A stretch of 64,000 nucleotides of DNA from an archaeon (lineage in GTDB: Archaea > Nanobdellota > Nanobdellia > Pacearchaeales > GW2011-AR1): contig JABHTJ010000002.1 in assembly GCA_018697295.1 (NCBI GenBank), positions 92,027-156,026 on the forward strand, in the 5' to 3' direction. The position numbers were made by a program, and so were the translations under genes. Positions 1 through 10,153 of this stretch are shown one piece after another; the first letter of the stretch is position 1; every line of letters begins with the position of its first letter. Under the pieces are notes generated by a model, which saw only the letters and a program-made list of their open reading frames with translations, did not search any database and had not been told where the DNA came from.

Positions 1-2
1 TC

Positions 3-575
3 GATGTGGTTGAACTTTCTCGGGAAAAGGTCGAGGATGAATCTGTTATTGAAGAATCGCGTGAGAAAAATGTTGCATTCCTCGTATATGGAGATTGTTT
101 ATCGGCTACGACACATATACAGTTTATTTCTAAATGTAAGAAAGAAAAAATTAATTATAATATTTTTCAGAATGCTTCAATTCTTTTAGCTATTGCTCGA
201 ACCGGTCTTTCCCCCTATAAATTCGGAAAAGTTACAAGTATGCCGTCTTGGAAAGAACATACAAACAAGCCAACGTCTTTCATTTCTTATATTAAGGATA
301 ATTCTTCTATTTGCGCGCATAGTTTAATTTTAACAGATATTGGTTTGGCTCTTTGCGATTCTTTAGAACAGTTATCTGAGTCTTGTGGAAAAGAAAAATT
401 TAATTTACCTGAAAAAATTATTGTTGTTTCAAATGCTGGAACGAAAAACGAAAAAATTTATTTCGATTCTATTGATAACTTGAAGAAGGCTGAGATTTCT
501 ATGCCATTTTGTTTGATTGTTCCTCATGAATTGCATTTTGCCGAGGAAGAGGCGTTAGAAGTTTTGAAGGAATAA
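3..575 (+). CDS. dph5: Diphthine synthase (Dph5/DphB), 3' part; gene begins upstream of the window
   Basis: Frame open to window edge (D-V-V-E-L-S-R...); GDCLSATTH resembles the GDPxxATTH methylase motif; TGLSPYKFGKVTSMPSW and PHELHFAEEEALE typical of archaeal diphthine synthase. Confidence 0.85.
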   Translation, partial: DVVELSREKVEDESVIEESREKNVAFLVYGDCLSATTHIQFISKCKKEKINYNIFQNASILLAIARTGLSPYKFGKVTSMPSWKEHTNKPTSFISYIKDNSSICAHSLILTDIGLALCDSLEQLSESCGKEKFNLPEKIIVVSNAGTKNEKIYFDSIDNLKKAEISMPFCLIVPHELHFAEEEALEVLKE

Positions 576-627
576 TTTTTAGCTTATTGTGCAAAAGTAT
601 AAATAGTGGTTCAGATATTTTTCTCTT

Positions 628-954
628 ATGTCTGGTGAATATGGTTTAGAGAGTGAATGTAATGAGAGGTTGGCTTGTAATTATGATCCTGCAAGTAGTG
701 ATGGTGATGTAAGAGTAAGTTTTCCTGGAAATGACGGTACAAAGTATTCTCTTTTTGTAAGGCCCGGTGATTTAGAGGCTACTAGTTCTCGTGAAGGATT
801 GGTCCGGCTCGTAACTACAGTTCCTGCGGCCAAATGTGGAACTTTTGTAGGTATTTATGATTCTCAAAAACAAGAAGTTGTTCCTTATCGTGTTTCAACA
901 GAACATGTTGTTTCTGGTCTGGGCAGGATTTCTATGGCCGGTGTTTCTTCCTAA
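628..954 (+). CDS. Hypothetical protein (108 aa)
   Basis: ORF with ATG and upstream A/T-rich promoter-like tataaat (about 599-605). Confidence 0.6.
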   Translation: MSGEYGLESECNERLACNYDPASSDGDVRVSFPGNDGTKYSLFVRPGDLEATSSREGLVRLVTTVPAAKCGTFVGIYDSQKQEVVPYRVSTEHVVSGLGRISMAGVSS

Positions 955-1007
955 GTGGATGAATGTCATTTTAAGAAAATAGATTTTCTTTTGAAAATTT
1001 TATAAAA

Positions 1008-1271
1008 TTAGAAAGCAGACTTTAATTCTACTTCACCAGACTTAATCTTGCATTGACAAGCTAGTCTTTCTGCAGTTCCATCAAGTCCAAAATCCTTTTC
1101 CTCTTGAGTTACTTCGGATAAATTTTCTCGCCCAGATTCTACGCTTGAAAGGCATGTTCCGCATGTTCCGACGTGACATGAAAAAGGAATTCCCATTGCT
1201 TCTGCAGCTGCAGAAATGTTCTCACCATCTTTTACCTCTTGTGAGTTGTTTCCAACTTTTAGAGTTGCCAT
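1008..1271 (-). CDS. 2Fe-2S ferredoxin
   Basis: CHVGTCGTCLSSVESG ... LACQCKI: plant-type [2Fe-2S] Cx4CxxC...C pattern. Confidence 0.88.
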   Translation of the reverse strand: MATLKVGNNSQEVKDGENISAAAEAMGIPFSCHVGTCGTCLSSVESGRENLSEVTQEEKDFGLDGTAERLACQCKIKSGEVELKSAF

Positions 1272-1356
1272 ATTTTATTTAGGTGTTGTTTAGTTTTAAA
1301 TGTTGTTGTTGAGATGCAATAATTACCTTTAAATATTCTTTAAGGTCTATTTTTTT

Positions 1357-4167
1357 ATGGCGTATGATTTTAAAAAAATCGAGAACGAAGCACGGACAAT
1401 TTGGAAGAAAAAGAAAAAAGAATTTGAATCTGCAATTCAAGATGATACTTCGAAGGAATTGTTCTCCTTTTTGGAAGGACCTCCGACAGCAAATGCTCCT
1501 CCAGGATTGCATCATCTAGAGGTTAGAACGTTTAAGGATATTGTTTGTAAATATAAATTCATGAATGGTTTTTCAGTCCCTCGAAAAGGTGGTTGGGATA
1601 CTCATGGTTTGCCGGTGGAAGTTCAAGTTGAAAAGAAACTTGGTCTTAGATCAAAAAAAGAAGTTTTAGAGTATGGAATGGAGAAATTTATTAAAGATTG
1701 TCGTGAAAGCGTTTTTTCAAATATTGGTGACTGGGAAAAATCTACTGAGGAACTTAATTACCAAATTGATTTGAAAAATCCCTATGTTACGTTAGATAAT
1801 AATTACATTGAGAGTGTCTGGTGGAGCCTTAAGGAACTTCATAAGAAAGGATTTTTGTATGAAGGATTTAAGGTTGTTCCATTTTGTACGCGATGTGGAA
1901 CGCCGCTTTCTAGTCATGAAGTTTCCCAAGGATATAAGGAAGTTAAGGATACTTCAGTTTATGTTGCGTTTAAAGTTAAGAATGGTGGCGAGAAAAATGA
2001 ATATATTTTAGCGTGGACTACAACTCCTTGGACTCTTCCAGGAAATATCGCGCTCGCTGTTGGGCCAAAAATTGATTATGTAAAAGTTAAACTTGAAGAC
2101 GGAGATTTCTTGATTCTTGCTGAATCTAAATTAGATCTTGTTAAGGGAAAATATGAAATTGTTGAAAAAGTGAAAGGGAAAAAATTGGTTGGTTTGGAAT
2201 ATGAGCCTTTATTTGATATCAAAGAACTTCAAAATGAGAAATCGCATAAGGTTGTTCTAGCTGATTTTGTAACGACAACAGACGGAACTGGAATTGTTCA
2301 TACTGCTGGAATGTATGGAGAAGATGACTATGCACTCTGCAAGGAATTAGAATTACCGCTTGTTCATGTTGTTGGTCAAGATGGAAAATTCAATTCCTTA
2401 GTTTCTCAATTTGAAGGAGTGTTTGTTAAGGCTGCTGAAAAAGGAATTATTGAGGATTTAAAAAAACGACATTTACTTTTCAAATCTTTAGATTATGTCC
2501 ATCAATATCCATTCTGTTGGAGATGTAGTTCTCCCCTGATTTATTATGCGATTGATTCATGGTTTATCGCCGTTACGAAGGTACGTGATGAAATGGTGGC
2601 TCTCAATAAAGATATTAATTGGTCGCCTTCGCATATTCGCGATGGTCGTTTTGGAAAATGGCTTGAGAATATTCGTGATTGGAGTTTATCCCGTTTGAAA
2701 TTCTGGGGAACGCCCCTTCCAGTTTGGCGGTGTGAATCTGAAGATTGCGATGAGGAAAAAATAATTGGAAGTGTTGAAGAATTAAAAGAGTATTCCACAA
2801 CGAAATTTACGAAATATGATTTGCACCGACCTTGGATTGATAAGATAAAACTTAAATGTTCTTGCGGTAAAAAAATGGCTCGAGTAAGCGACTTAATTGA
2901 TGTATGGTATGATTCAGGTTCTGCTTCATTTGCACAATTTCATTATCCATTTGAAAACAAAGAAGAATTCGAACGACGATTTCCTTACGATTTCATTTCT
3001 GAAGCGATTGATCAAACAAGAGGCTGGTTTTATACGCTTCATGCAGTTTCTGTAATGCTTTTTGGAAAGGCAGCTTATAAAAATGTTATTTGTGCAGGTC
3101 ATGTTCTCGACGAAAAAGGTGAAAAAATGAGCAAGAGTAAGGGAAATATTATCAAGCCAGATGAAATGATTGGTGAAGTTGGGATCGATGCAATTCGGTT
3201 GCAAATGTGTATGAATGATCCAGGAAATTCTCGGCGGTTTTCAAAAGCACTTGTTCGAGAAAACGTTTTGCCGTTTTTAACTGTTTTAGAAAATTGTAAA
3301 ACATTTTATGATCAAAGCGGGGAAGTTTCTTCTTCTGAATTGGCTCTTGAAGATAAATGGATTTTGAGTAAATTATATACTCTGATCGAAAGTGTTACAA
3401 AAGATTTGGATGAGTTTTTACTTGACAAAGCACTTGAGAAGATAATTTATTTTACGATTAATGACTTTTCTCGAACGTATATTAAAATTACTCGAGATAG
3501 GAATGATATAAAATCCGTCTTAGGAGAATGTATACAAAACATTTCTAGGTTAATTGCACCTTATACTCCTTATATCTCTGAGAGTATCTTTAAAGATTTT
3601 GATAAAAATTCAGTTCATTTATCTGAGTGGCCAAAATCTGACTCTAAAAAAATTGATGAATCTTTAGAAACGCAATTTAGTTCTCTTTTAGAAATTTTGG
3701 AAATTGGTTTTAGGGAGCGCGATTCTATTAAGATTGGATTAAAATGGCCTTTGCAGAAAGTAACGATTAACTGTAAGTCAAATTTGAGGGAAGAGCTTGG
3801 AGAGATTATAAAAAAACAACTTAATGTAAAGGAACTTGTTTTTGTCCCTGGAGAAACAATTGCTATTTCGTTTGATACAACCTTGACTCCGGAATTGGAA
3901 GCTGAAGGATTTTCTCGAGAAGTCATAAGAAAGGTTCAGTCTCTTAGAAAAACGGCAGAACTTGAAAAACTTGATCGAATTAAGTTAACTATTAGCTCTG
4001 AGTTTGACGATTTTTTAAAATCTCATTCAGAATCCATTGCCAAAGTTGTTGGTGCAGATTCGATTTCTTTTGAAAAAAGCAAGGAAAATTTTGATCACTT
4101 TCTAGAGGGAAAAATTAAGGGAAAGCAATTTAAGATTTCTTTTAATTTATTAAAACGTCGTCGATAA
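1357..4167 (+). CDS. ileS: Isoleucyl-tRNA synthetase
   Basis: PPTANAPPGLHHLEVRTFKD (HIGH region), GWDTHGLPVE, KMSKSKGN; 936 aa class I aaRS. Confidence 0.95.
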   Translation: MAYDFKKIENEARTIWKKKKKEFESAIQDDTSKELFSFLEGPPTANAPPGLHHLEVRTFKDIVCKYKFMNGFSVPRKGGWDTHGLPVEVQVEKKLGLRSKKEVLEYGMEKFIKDCRESVFSNIGDWEKSTEELNYQIDLKNPYVTLDNNYIESVWWSLKELHKKGFLYEGFKVVPFCTRCGTPLSSHEVSQGYKEVKDTSVYVAFKVKNGGEKNEYILAWTTTPWTLPGNIALAVGPKIDYVKVKLEDGDFLILAESKLDLVKGKYEIVEKVKGKKLVGLEYEPLFDIKELQNEKSHKVVLADFVTTTDGTGIVHTAGMYGEDDYALCKELELPLVHVVGQDGKFNSLVSQFEGVFVKAAEKGIIEDLKKRHLLFKSLDYVHQYPFCWRCSSPLIYYAIDSWFIAVTKVRDEMVALNKDINWSPSHIRDGRFGKWLENIRDWSLSRLKFWGTPLPVWRCESEDCDEEKIIGSVEELKEYSTTKFTKYDLHRPWIDKIKLKCSCGKKMARVSDLIDVWYDSGSASFAQFHYPFENKEEFERRFPYDFISEAIDQTRGWFYTLHAVSVMLFGKAAYKNVICAGHVLDEKGEKMSKSKGNIIKPDEMIGEVGIDAIRLQMCMNDPGNSRRFSKALVRENVLPFLTVLENCKTFYDQSGEVSSSELALEDKWILSKLYTLIESVTKDLDEFLLDKALEKIIYFTINDFSRTYIKITRDRNDIKSVLGECIQNISRLIAPYTPYISESIFKDFDKNSVHLSEWPKSDSKKIDESLETQFSSLLEILEIGFRERDSIKIGLKWPLQKVTINCKSNLREELGEIIKKQLNVKELVFVPGETIAISFDTTLTPELEAEGFSREVIRKVQSLRKTAELEKLDRIKLTISSEFDDFLKSHSESIAKVVGADSISFEKSKENFDHFLEGKIKGKQFKISFNLLKRRR

Positions 4168-4240
4168 AATGCCCTTTTTACCCCTCTTTTTTGGGACAAA
4201 ATGAAGAAACATTTAAATAGTATTCATTGTTGAGATATAT

Positions 4241-5047
4241 ATGATTGTCAAAGAGGAATTTTTGAGCCGGTTAAGGAAGATTTTCGATCTAAATCTTTAC
4301 GAAGTTAAAGTCTGGACTGCGCTTCTTTCTCGTGGAACTTCGACTGCTGGAGAGTTATCTTCTATTTCTGATGTGCCACGTTCTAGAACTTATGATATTT
4401 TGGAATCTTTGGAGAAAAAAGGATTTATTGTTATGAAGCTTGGTAAGCCAATTAAGTTTGTTGCGTTAAAACCTGAGGAAGTGGTTGAACGTGTAAAGAA
4501 AAATTTGGTGGTTGAAGCAAGAGAAAAATCGAAGCGACTTGAGAAATTAAAGGGTGAAGAAGTTTTAGGGGAATTGACAAATCTTTTTTCTGATGGGATT
4601 AAGTATATTGAATCAACGGATCTTTCGGGCGCATTAAAGGGGCGTCAAAATGTTTACAATCATTTAGATATGCTTGTTCGTGAAGCTCAAAAATCTATTA
4701 CTTTGATTACTACTGCCGATGGATTAAGTCGTAAATTAGAAGTTTTATTGCCGAGTCTTGAGAAGGCGAAAAAACGTGGCGTTGAAATTAAAATTGTGGC
4801 GAAAATTACTGCAGAAAATAAAAGTGTTGCTAAGGACTTTGCAAAAGTTGCAGAAGTTAAGGACTGCGGGAATCTTCAGGCACGATTTATGATTGTAGAT
4901 GGTGAACAATTAATGTTTATGCTTCTTAATGATCAAGAAGTTCATCCAACATATGATATTGGGGTATGGTTAAATACGGAGTTCTTTGCAAAAGCTTTGG
5001 AGCAACTTTTCAACGTTGCTTGGAAGGGTTTTAAGGCTGTTAAATAA
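4241..5047 (+). CDS. TrmB-family transcriptional regulator
   Basis: N-terminal wHTH (LNLYEVKVWTALLSRGTSTAGELSSISDVPRSRTYDILESLEKKGF) plus C-terminal regulatory domain; upstream TATA-like region. Confidence 0.85.
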   Translation: MIVKEEFLSRLRKIFDLNLYEVKVWTALLSRGTSTAGELSSISDVPRSRTYDILESLEKKGFIVMKLGKPIKFVALKPEEVVERVKKNLVVEAREKSKRLEKLKGEEVLGELTNLFSDGIKYIESTDLSGALKGRQNVYNHLDMLVREAQKSITLITTADGLSRKLEVLLPSLEKAKKRGVEIKIVAKITAENKSVAKDFAKVAEVKDCGNLQARFMIVDGEQLMFMLLNDQEVHPTYDIGVWLNTEFFAKALEQLFNVAWKGFKAVK

Positions 5048-5048
5048 G

Positions 5049-5381
5049 ATGGAAATGGAAGAATCAAAATCGAGTTATGGATCTGAAAAGGAATCAAAGC
5101 CAGAGACAGAACACAAATCAGAACATAAACCTTCATTTGTAATTGAATCTTCAAAATCTAGTGGAAAAAAATCTGCAGGCATTTCTATAAAAAAATCGGA
5201 TATTTCTAGTTCGTTAGTTGAACTTATTTCGGATGTTTTTGTGTTAGTTGGAGCAATTGCTCTTGCAGCTTATATTTTTTCAAAAACTGGAAACACTTCA
5301 ATTCCAATTCTTGTATGGATCGCATTATTTTTTGCTATTGGTTTAGGATTTAAGATTTATTCTAAGAATAAGAATGCTTAG
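5049..5381 (+). CDS. Hypothetical membrane protein with low-complexity Lys/Ser N-terminus
   Basis: ATG at 5049; two hydrophobic segments. Confidence 0.6.
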   Translation: MEMEESKSSYGSEKESKPETEHKSEHKPSFVIESSKSSGKKSAGISIKKSDISSSLVELISDVFVLVGAIALAAYIFSKTGNTSIPILVWIALFFAIGLGFKIYSKNKNA

Positions 5382-5436
5382 ATTTTTATTTTAGACTATT
5401 TTAAGGGAGATGGTTAAGAATTTTTTTTATGAAGAA

Positions 5437-5715
5437 TTATCTTCTTCTAAAAATTTGTAGGTATCTTGAATTCGCATCTCTTTTGGGGAGGGGCATTTTA
5501 TATCCAAATTCTGCATCACCTTTTCCAATATCCAAACCTTCCTGTTTTAACCGATTAACATAGTTCATCATAGGTACTGTGTCTTGTAAATCTTCTTGGC
5601 GAAAGGGCTTTTCCCAACATTCACTAACTCGAAATTTTTCTAAGAGTTCAACAGTTTCCGAAGGGCTAGATTCCGTTGCTTCAATGACATCGTCAGATAA
5701 TTCTCGCCTTTCCAT
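5437..5715 (-). CDS. Hypothetical protein
   Basis: 92-aa ORF, ATG start, acidic/charged composition. Confidence 0.5.
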   Translation of the reverse strand: MERRELSDDVIEATESSPSETVELLEKFRVSECWEKPFRQEDLQDTVPMMNYVNRLKQEGLDIGKGDAEFGYKMPLPKRDANSRYLQIFRRR

Positions 5716-5779
5716 GTCTTTGAAAATAATTTTTAATATTTAAGGTTTTATTTAGTGGAGTTTGTGTAATTTCTTTTTT

Positions 5780-5858
5780 GGATTGTCGATAGCGCTTTCG
5801 TAGCGCTATTTTGTATTGCGCCATAAAGCTCTTCGTTCGCGATGGCGCCGGACAATCT
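5780..5858 (+). repeat. Dispersed structured intergenic element, copy 1
   Basis: Outer IR GATTGTC(5781-5787)/GACAATC(5851-5857); hairpin ATAGCGCT-ttcgt-AGCGCTAT (5789-5809); hairpin GCGCCAT(5818-5824)/ATGGCGC(5842-5848); shared with 33168-33277 and 37375-37452. Confidence 0.8.
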
Positions 5859-5861
5859 CCC

Positions 5862-7565
5862 TTACATTTCTTCAAGCACATTAATTCCCAACAAATCTAA
5901 ACTTTTTTCTAACGTGTTTTTGAAAGACTTTATTATTTCTAATCTAAGTCCTTCGGATTTATTTCCAAGAACTGGACATGCATGATAAAACTCATTGAAG
6001 ATTTTTGCGAGTTCGTATGAAAAATTTGCGATAAGATTTGGTGCTTGATTTTCTTGTGCTCTTTTTACGATTTCAGGGAATTCATTTATTTTTTTGAGAA
6101 GTTTTAATTCTTGAGGTTCTAAGTTATCAAAAGAAACTTTTACTTTGCTTGTTACTTTTTTTGTAATAGAATTTGCTCGAGCGTAGCTGTATAATAAATA
6201 GGGGCCTGTGTCTCCCTCGAATGCGATTGCTTTGCTTGGGTCGAAGATAATATTTTTGCTCACTTCTTGTTTTAGAATTGAATATTTTATTGCTGCGATT
6301 GCAATGGTTAGCGCTTTTTCATCTATTGTTGGATCGTTTTGTTTATCGCTTCTTAGGATCAGTCCATCTTTTGCAATCTTTTTTACACTCTCGATAAATT
6401 CTGAGTAGAGGATATTATTTCCGGTTCTTGAACTCATTTTTCCTTCTGGGAACCGGACCATTCCGAATGTTAAAATGTTATATTCCCTTGCTTTTTTGAA
6501 TTTCATTAGTTCAAGTGTTTTTTCTAACTGATTAAAATAATGTTTTTGTTCGTCTCCGATTGTAAGAAGATATTCATTCGCTGGAAACTCATCTGCTTTT
6601 TTGAGTGCTAGTGCTAAATCTTTTGCCGAATAAAGAACTGTCCCATCTTTTCTTAGAAGTACTAAAACTCCTAGATTATATTCTTTTAAGTCCATGAATA
6701 TTGCATCGTCTTTTTTCGCAATTTTATCTTTTAAAAGTTTTAATGCAACTTTTTTCCCTTCTAATTCTACCTCACTTTCAAAATAATGTTTATCGAATTT
6801 TGTATTTAGTTCATCGTAGATTTTATCCCATGATTTAATTGAGAATTCCCTTGTTTTTTTCCAGAGTTCTGTAATCGCCTTATCTGACTTATCTTCTAAT
6901 TTTTGATTGATTGTATCTACTTCTTCTTGAAGGTCCTCGTTATCCGCCAATCTTTTTATTGCATCTGTATAAATTCCTGCAACCCATTTTTCATCTGAAA
7001 TTATTTTTTCATCTTTATGGAATTTTTGATATGCCCAAATCCATTTTGCGATGTGCATTCCAGTGTCTCCGTGATAATTTAATCTAGTTACCTTAAAGCC
7101 ATTAAATTCATGAATTCGCGCAATACTTTCTCCAATTGAGGTCCCTCTAATGTGCCCGACGTGAAATGCTTTATGGGTATTTGGTTGTGAGAATTCGATG
7201 ACGATTTTTTTCGCTGGCTTTTGGATGTTTTTTCCAAAATCTTTTTCAAGAGAATTTTTTAGAATTTCTTTTGCTAGGAATTTTTTATCTATGAAGAAAT
7301 TAAGATAAGGTCCTGTTGCTATCGATTTTTCTATTTTTTTAGATTTTGACTTTGTTATTTTTTTCGCCAAATCTTGAGCGATTGCTGTAGGATTTTTATT
7401 TGTTGGTGCTGGAAATCCTGCATCTGCTAATTTTTTGGGAATTGAAAAACAGGGAAATGAAAAATCTCCCATTTCACTTCGTGGCGGAATTTCAATTAAG
7501 TTTTCTATTTCTTTTTGGGAGAGTCCGAGCTCTTTTTGAAGGAGTTTGATAACTAATTGTTTCAT
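5862..7565 (-). CDS. argS: Arginyl-tRNA synthetase
   Basis: EFSQPNTHKAFHVGHIRGTSIGES, MSSRTGNNILYSE, C-terminal DALR domain. Confidence 0.95.
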   Translation of the reverse strand: MKQLVIKLLQKELGLSQKEIENLIEIPPRSEMGDFSFPCFSIPKKLADAGFPAPTNKNPTAIAQDLAKKITKSKSKKIEKSIATGPYLNFFIDKKFLAKEILKNSLEKDFGKNIQKPAKKIVIEFSQPNTHKAFHVGHIRGTSIGESIARIHEFNGFKVTRLNYHGDTGMHIAKWIWAYQKFHKDEKIISDEKWVAGIYTDAIKRLADNEDLQEEVDTINQKLEDKSDKAITELWKKTREFSIKSWDKIYDELNTKFDKHYFESEVELEGKKVALKLLKDKIAKKDDAIFMDLKEYNLGVLVLLRKDGTVLYSAKDLALALKKADEFPANEYLLTIGDEQKHYFNQLEKTLELMKFKKAREYNILTFGMVRFPEGKMSSRTGNNILYSEFIESVKKIAKDGLILRSDKQNDPTIDEKALTIAIAAIKYSILKQEVSKNIIFDPSKAIAFEGDTGPYLLYSYARANSITKKVTSKVKVSFDNLEPQELKLLKKINEFPEIVKRAQENQAPNLIANFSYELAKIFNEFYHACPVLGNKSEGLRLEIIKSFKNTLEKSLDLLGINVLEEM

Positions 7566-7623
7566 GTTGTTGGAATGAGATATAGTTATTTAAGTTTTGT
7601 TAATTGTAGCTTGTAGAATAATC

Positions 7624-7649
7624 GTTTTTGGCAACAGGTTACCAAAAAC
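7624..7649. other. Perfect 8-bp hairpin in the divergent argS/7773 intergenic region
   Basis: GTTTTTGG-caacaggtta-CCAAAAAC. Confidence 0.4.
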
Positions 7650-7772
7650 TCGAAAAGAGAATCATTTAGTAAGTCCTAGGTTTCTATTCAGTAGTGTTGG
7701 AGTTATTTTTTAGACTGGATTGAATTTGTTATTTTCCGACAGAATTATAAATCCTTGTGGGGATTATATTGT

Positions 7773-8117
7773 ATGGAAATTATGTGGGTGATTGGTGCTT
7801 TGTTTGTGCTTGCGATTGTTTTTTCTGCTCTTTCTTTTTATGCGGTTAGAAAGCGTAAGCGAGAGACGAATCATCGCGCGATTTTTATTCTTGGAATTTT
7901 TTGGATTGTTGCAGGGATTTTTATTGAGAATTTTTCTCTTGGTTTGATTGGTTTTATTTTTCTTCTTATTGGTTTTGTTAAGAAAAAGGAATGGGGAAGA
8001 AAGAAAAAGAATTGGATTCGAATGACTCGAGAGGAAAAGAAAATGCAGATTATTTATTTTGTCATGCTTCTGATTTTGTTTTTGATTGGCGTTGTTGCGT
8101 ATGTTTTGTTGGGTTGA
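7773..8117 (+). CDS. Small integral membrane protein
   Basis: Hydrophobic ORF; TATA (attataaat, about 7743-7751) about 26 nt before ATG 7773 suggests leaderless mRNA. Confidence 0.65.
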   Translation: MEIMWVIGALFVLAIVFSALSFYAVRKRKRETNHRAIFILGIFWIVAGIFIENFSLGLIGFIFLLIGFVKKKEWGRKKKNWIRMTREEKKMQIIYFVMLLILFLIGVVAYVLLG

Positions 8118-8125
8118 GGTTTTTG

Positions 8126-8683
8126 ATGGAAGAAAAGAAACGATGTTCGTGGGTGAATGATACTTCTTTGATGATTAAGTATCATGATATTGAATGGGGA
8201 GTTGCAGTTTATGACGATGCTGTTTTATTTGAATTTTTGATTTTGGAAGGTGCGCAGGCGGGGCTAAGTTGGGAGACTGTTTTGAAAAAGCGTGAGAATT
8301 ATCGAGAGGCGTTTGATGGTTTTGATGTGGAGAAAATTTCGAAGTATGATGAAGCGAAAGTTGTGGAGTTACTTGGTAATGCTGGGATTATTCGGAATCG
8401 TTTGAAGGTTAAGTCTGCGATTACTAATGCGAGGGCGTTTTTAGAAGTTCAGGAAGAATTTGGAACGTTTAGTAAGTATCTTTGGGGTTTTGTTGATGGA
8501 ACTGTTGTTCGAAATAAGATTGAAAGTGATGAGGATTATGTTGTGACTTCTGAAGTTAGTGGTGCGCTTTCAAAAGACTTGAAGAAGAGGGGATTTAAGT
8601 TTGTGGGAAGTACTATTTGTTATGCGTATATGCAAGCGGTTGGGATGGTTGATGATCATTGGGTTGGGTGTTGGAAACATTAA
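8126..8683 (+). CDS. tag: DNA-3-methyladenine glycosylase I
   Basis: RCSWVNDTSLMIKYHDIEWGV...LFEFLILEGAQAGLSWETVLKKRENYREAFDGFD...KFVGSTICYAYMQAVGMVDDH. Confidence 0.93.
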   Translation: MEEKKRCSWVNDTSLMIKYHDIEWGVAVYDDAVLFEFLILEGAQAGLSWETVLKKRENYREAFDGFDVEKISKYDEAKVVELLGNAGIIRNRLKVKSAITNARAFLEVQEEFGTFSKYLWGFVDGTVVRNKIESDEDYVVTSEVSGALSKDLKKRGFKFVGSTICYAYMQAVGMVDDHWVGCWKH

Positions 8684-8713
8684 TAAAATAGAATAACTTT
8701 GAATTAATAGAAT

Positions 8714-9172
8714 ATGGGAAATGTCGGAAATTTCAATACACAGAGAATGCACACTCAATTAATTGGGCAGGCAAATTTTGGACAACTAACTTCGAGAGAA
8801 GATATTCTTCGTTATCGTAGAATTAATTATCTTCTCGGAATAATCTCTGCTTTTCTACTTGGATATACTATTTTGAGCGCTCGATTTGGCATGAATGAAT
8901 TGGCAATTTGGACTTTAGTTATCGGTTCCATTCTTTTATTGACCTTACTTTATCGGCTCGGTTTTATCAAGAAAAAAGTAAGAAAGTCAACGAGAAAGTC
9001 AAAAACTAGCAATGGAAAAAGAAAAAGCGAGTGGACTATTGAAAGAAAACCTAAGAAATGGATTTTTCAAAAATCTAGAAAACTTCGAAAAGATATTGTT
9101 AATGGGAAACATTTCACCTACAAAATAGTTAGAAAGGGAAAAAGAAAGATTGTTTACAAAAAGAGAAGGTGA
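8714..9172 (+). CDS. Membrane protein with strongly basic C-terminal tail
   Basis: Two hydrophobic segments followed by a Lys/Arg-rich tail. Confidence 0.6.
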   Translation: MGNVGNFNTQRMHTQLIGQANFGQLTSREDILRYRRINYLLGIISAFLLGYTILSARFGMNELAIWTLVIGSILLLTLLYRLGFIKKKVRKSTRKSKTSNGKRKSEWTIERKPKKWIFQKSRKLRKDIVNGKHFTYKIVRKGKRKIVYKKRR

Positions 9173-9174
9173 TC

Positions 9175-9801
9175 TTAAACACTTTCAAAGAATTTTACTG
9201 CGAATTTACAAAAACTAATTATTACTTCTTTGTTTAAATCAAATTCTTTCCGATTTCCCAAGTAGTTTTTTGAAGACTTGGAAATTTCTTTTCCTTCCTC
9301 TAATTCTTTGTAAGTGATGCATTTAATATGGTTTTTTGATACAACAATAAAATAAGCATTTTGATAAGGATAGTCTTTTGCTATATGCTTTCTTGAAAAC
9401 TCTTCGCTCGCCCTAAATTTTACTTCTATAAAATAAACATCTTTTCTTTCAGGATGTTGTATTACGAAATCAGGCATTCTTCGAATATTTGATGCAACAT
9501 CACTCCTAACCCCAGCTAGTAATTTCATAATCCCTGGGACTGTGTTCTCCATCCCATATCTGAAAACATTATAACCTAGTGAAAGAAATAGTTCTTCAAT
9601 TAAAGTTTCTGCAATTCTTCCCTTAATCATATTTTCTGGATCATACATTTTTCTGCCAGTAGATTTCTCTTTAATCTTTGATTCAATGACCTTAGAATTC
9701 TTTTGACAATCCCTACAAAGATTTTTCCCATATTTTTTCAATGAATATTTTGATTCCTTTTCATTGATTGCAGACTGACAAGATGAGCAAGTGTTTTCCA
9801 T
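9175..9801 (-). CDS. Zinc-ribbon plus PD-(D/E)XK nuclease-like protein
   Basis: N-terminal CSSC...CRDC; RRMPDFVIQHPERKDVYFIEVKFR matches PD...ExK. Confidence 0.6.
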   Translation of the reverse strand: MENTCSSCQSAINEKESKYSLKKYGKNLCRDCQKNSKVIESKIKEKSTGRKMYDPENMIKGRIAETLIEELFLSLGYNVFRYGMENTVPGIMKLLAGVRSDVASNIRRMPDFVIQHPERKDVYFIEVKFRASEEFSRKHIAKDYPYQNAYFIVVSKNHIKCITYKELEEGKEISKSSKNYLGNRKEFDLNKEVIISFCKFAVKFFESV

Positions 9802-9916
9802 TGATTTTAAGAGAATTTCAAATTATAAAAATTTAACTAATCTTATTTGAGCAAGGTTTAATTGAAATAATTTTATAAAATGGCATTTCTGCTCTAACAA
9901 ATAATAAAAGGAAAAT

Positions 9917-10153
9917 TTATCTAATGTATTGGAGGTAGAGTGTTAGTCCTAATAAAATAACTGTTGCTACAGCAAGGAACTCTGTTGCCAGAACAAGTTT
10001 CTCATTTGTCTTTTGGTTTTTAATTATAATAGACATTTGATAGTTATCTCTCCATCTACCATCATCTTGTAATGAGTGAGCCAATAGTTCTCTATGTGGG
10101 AGATTTAACAATTTGTCGGCAGTGTCCAATGAACTTTTTGCAAGATCTTTCAT
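9917..10153 (-). CDS. Hypothetical protein, C-terminal TM
   Basis: ORF overlapping the start of the downstream-numbered ORF by 4 nt (operon-like). Confidence 0.55.
   Translation of the reverse strand: MKDLAKSSLDTADKLLNLPHRELLAHSLQDDGRWRDNYQMSIIIKNQKTNEKLVLATEFLAVATVILLGLTLYLQYIR

Noticed and set aside
5780-5858. Archaeal H/ACA guide RNA interpretation of the dispersed element (ACA near the 3' end)
   Set aside because: The ACA lies within the outer stem rather than as a single-stranded tail, and no pseudouridylation pocket or k-turn could be recognised by eye
5693-5881. 62-aa minus ORF across the structured element copy 1
   Set aside because: Covers an intergenic element whose inverted repeats explain the sequence; translation has no family features
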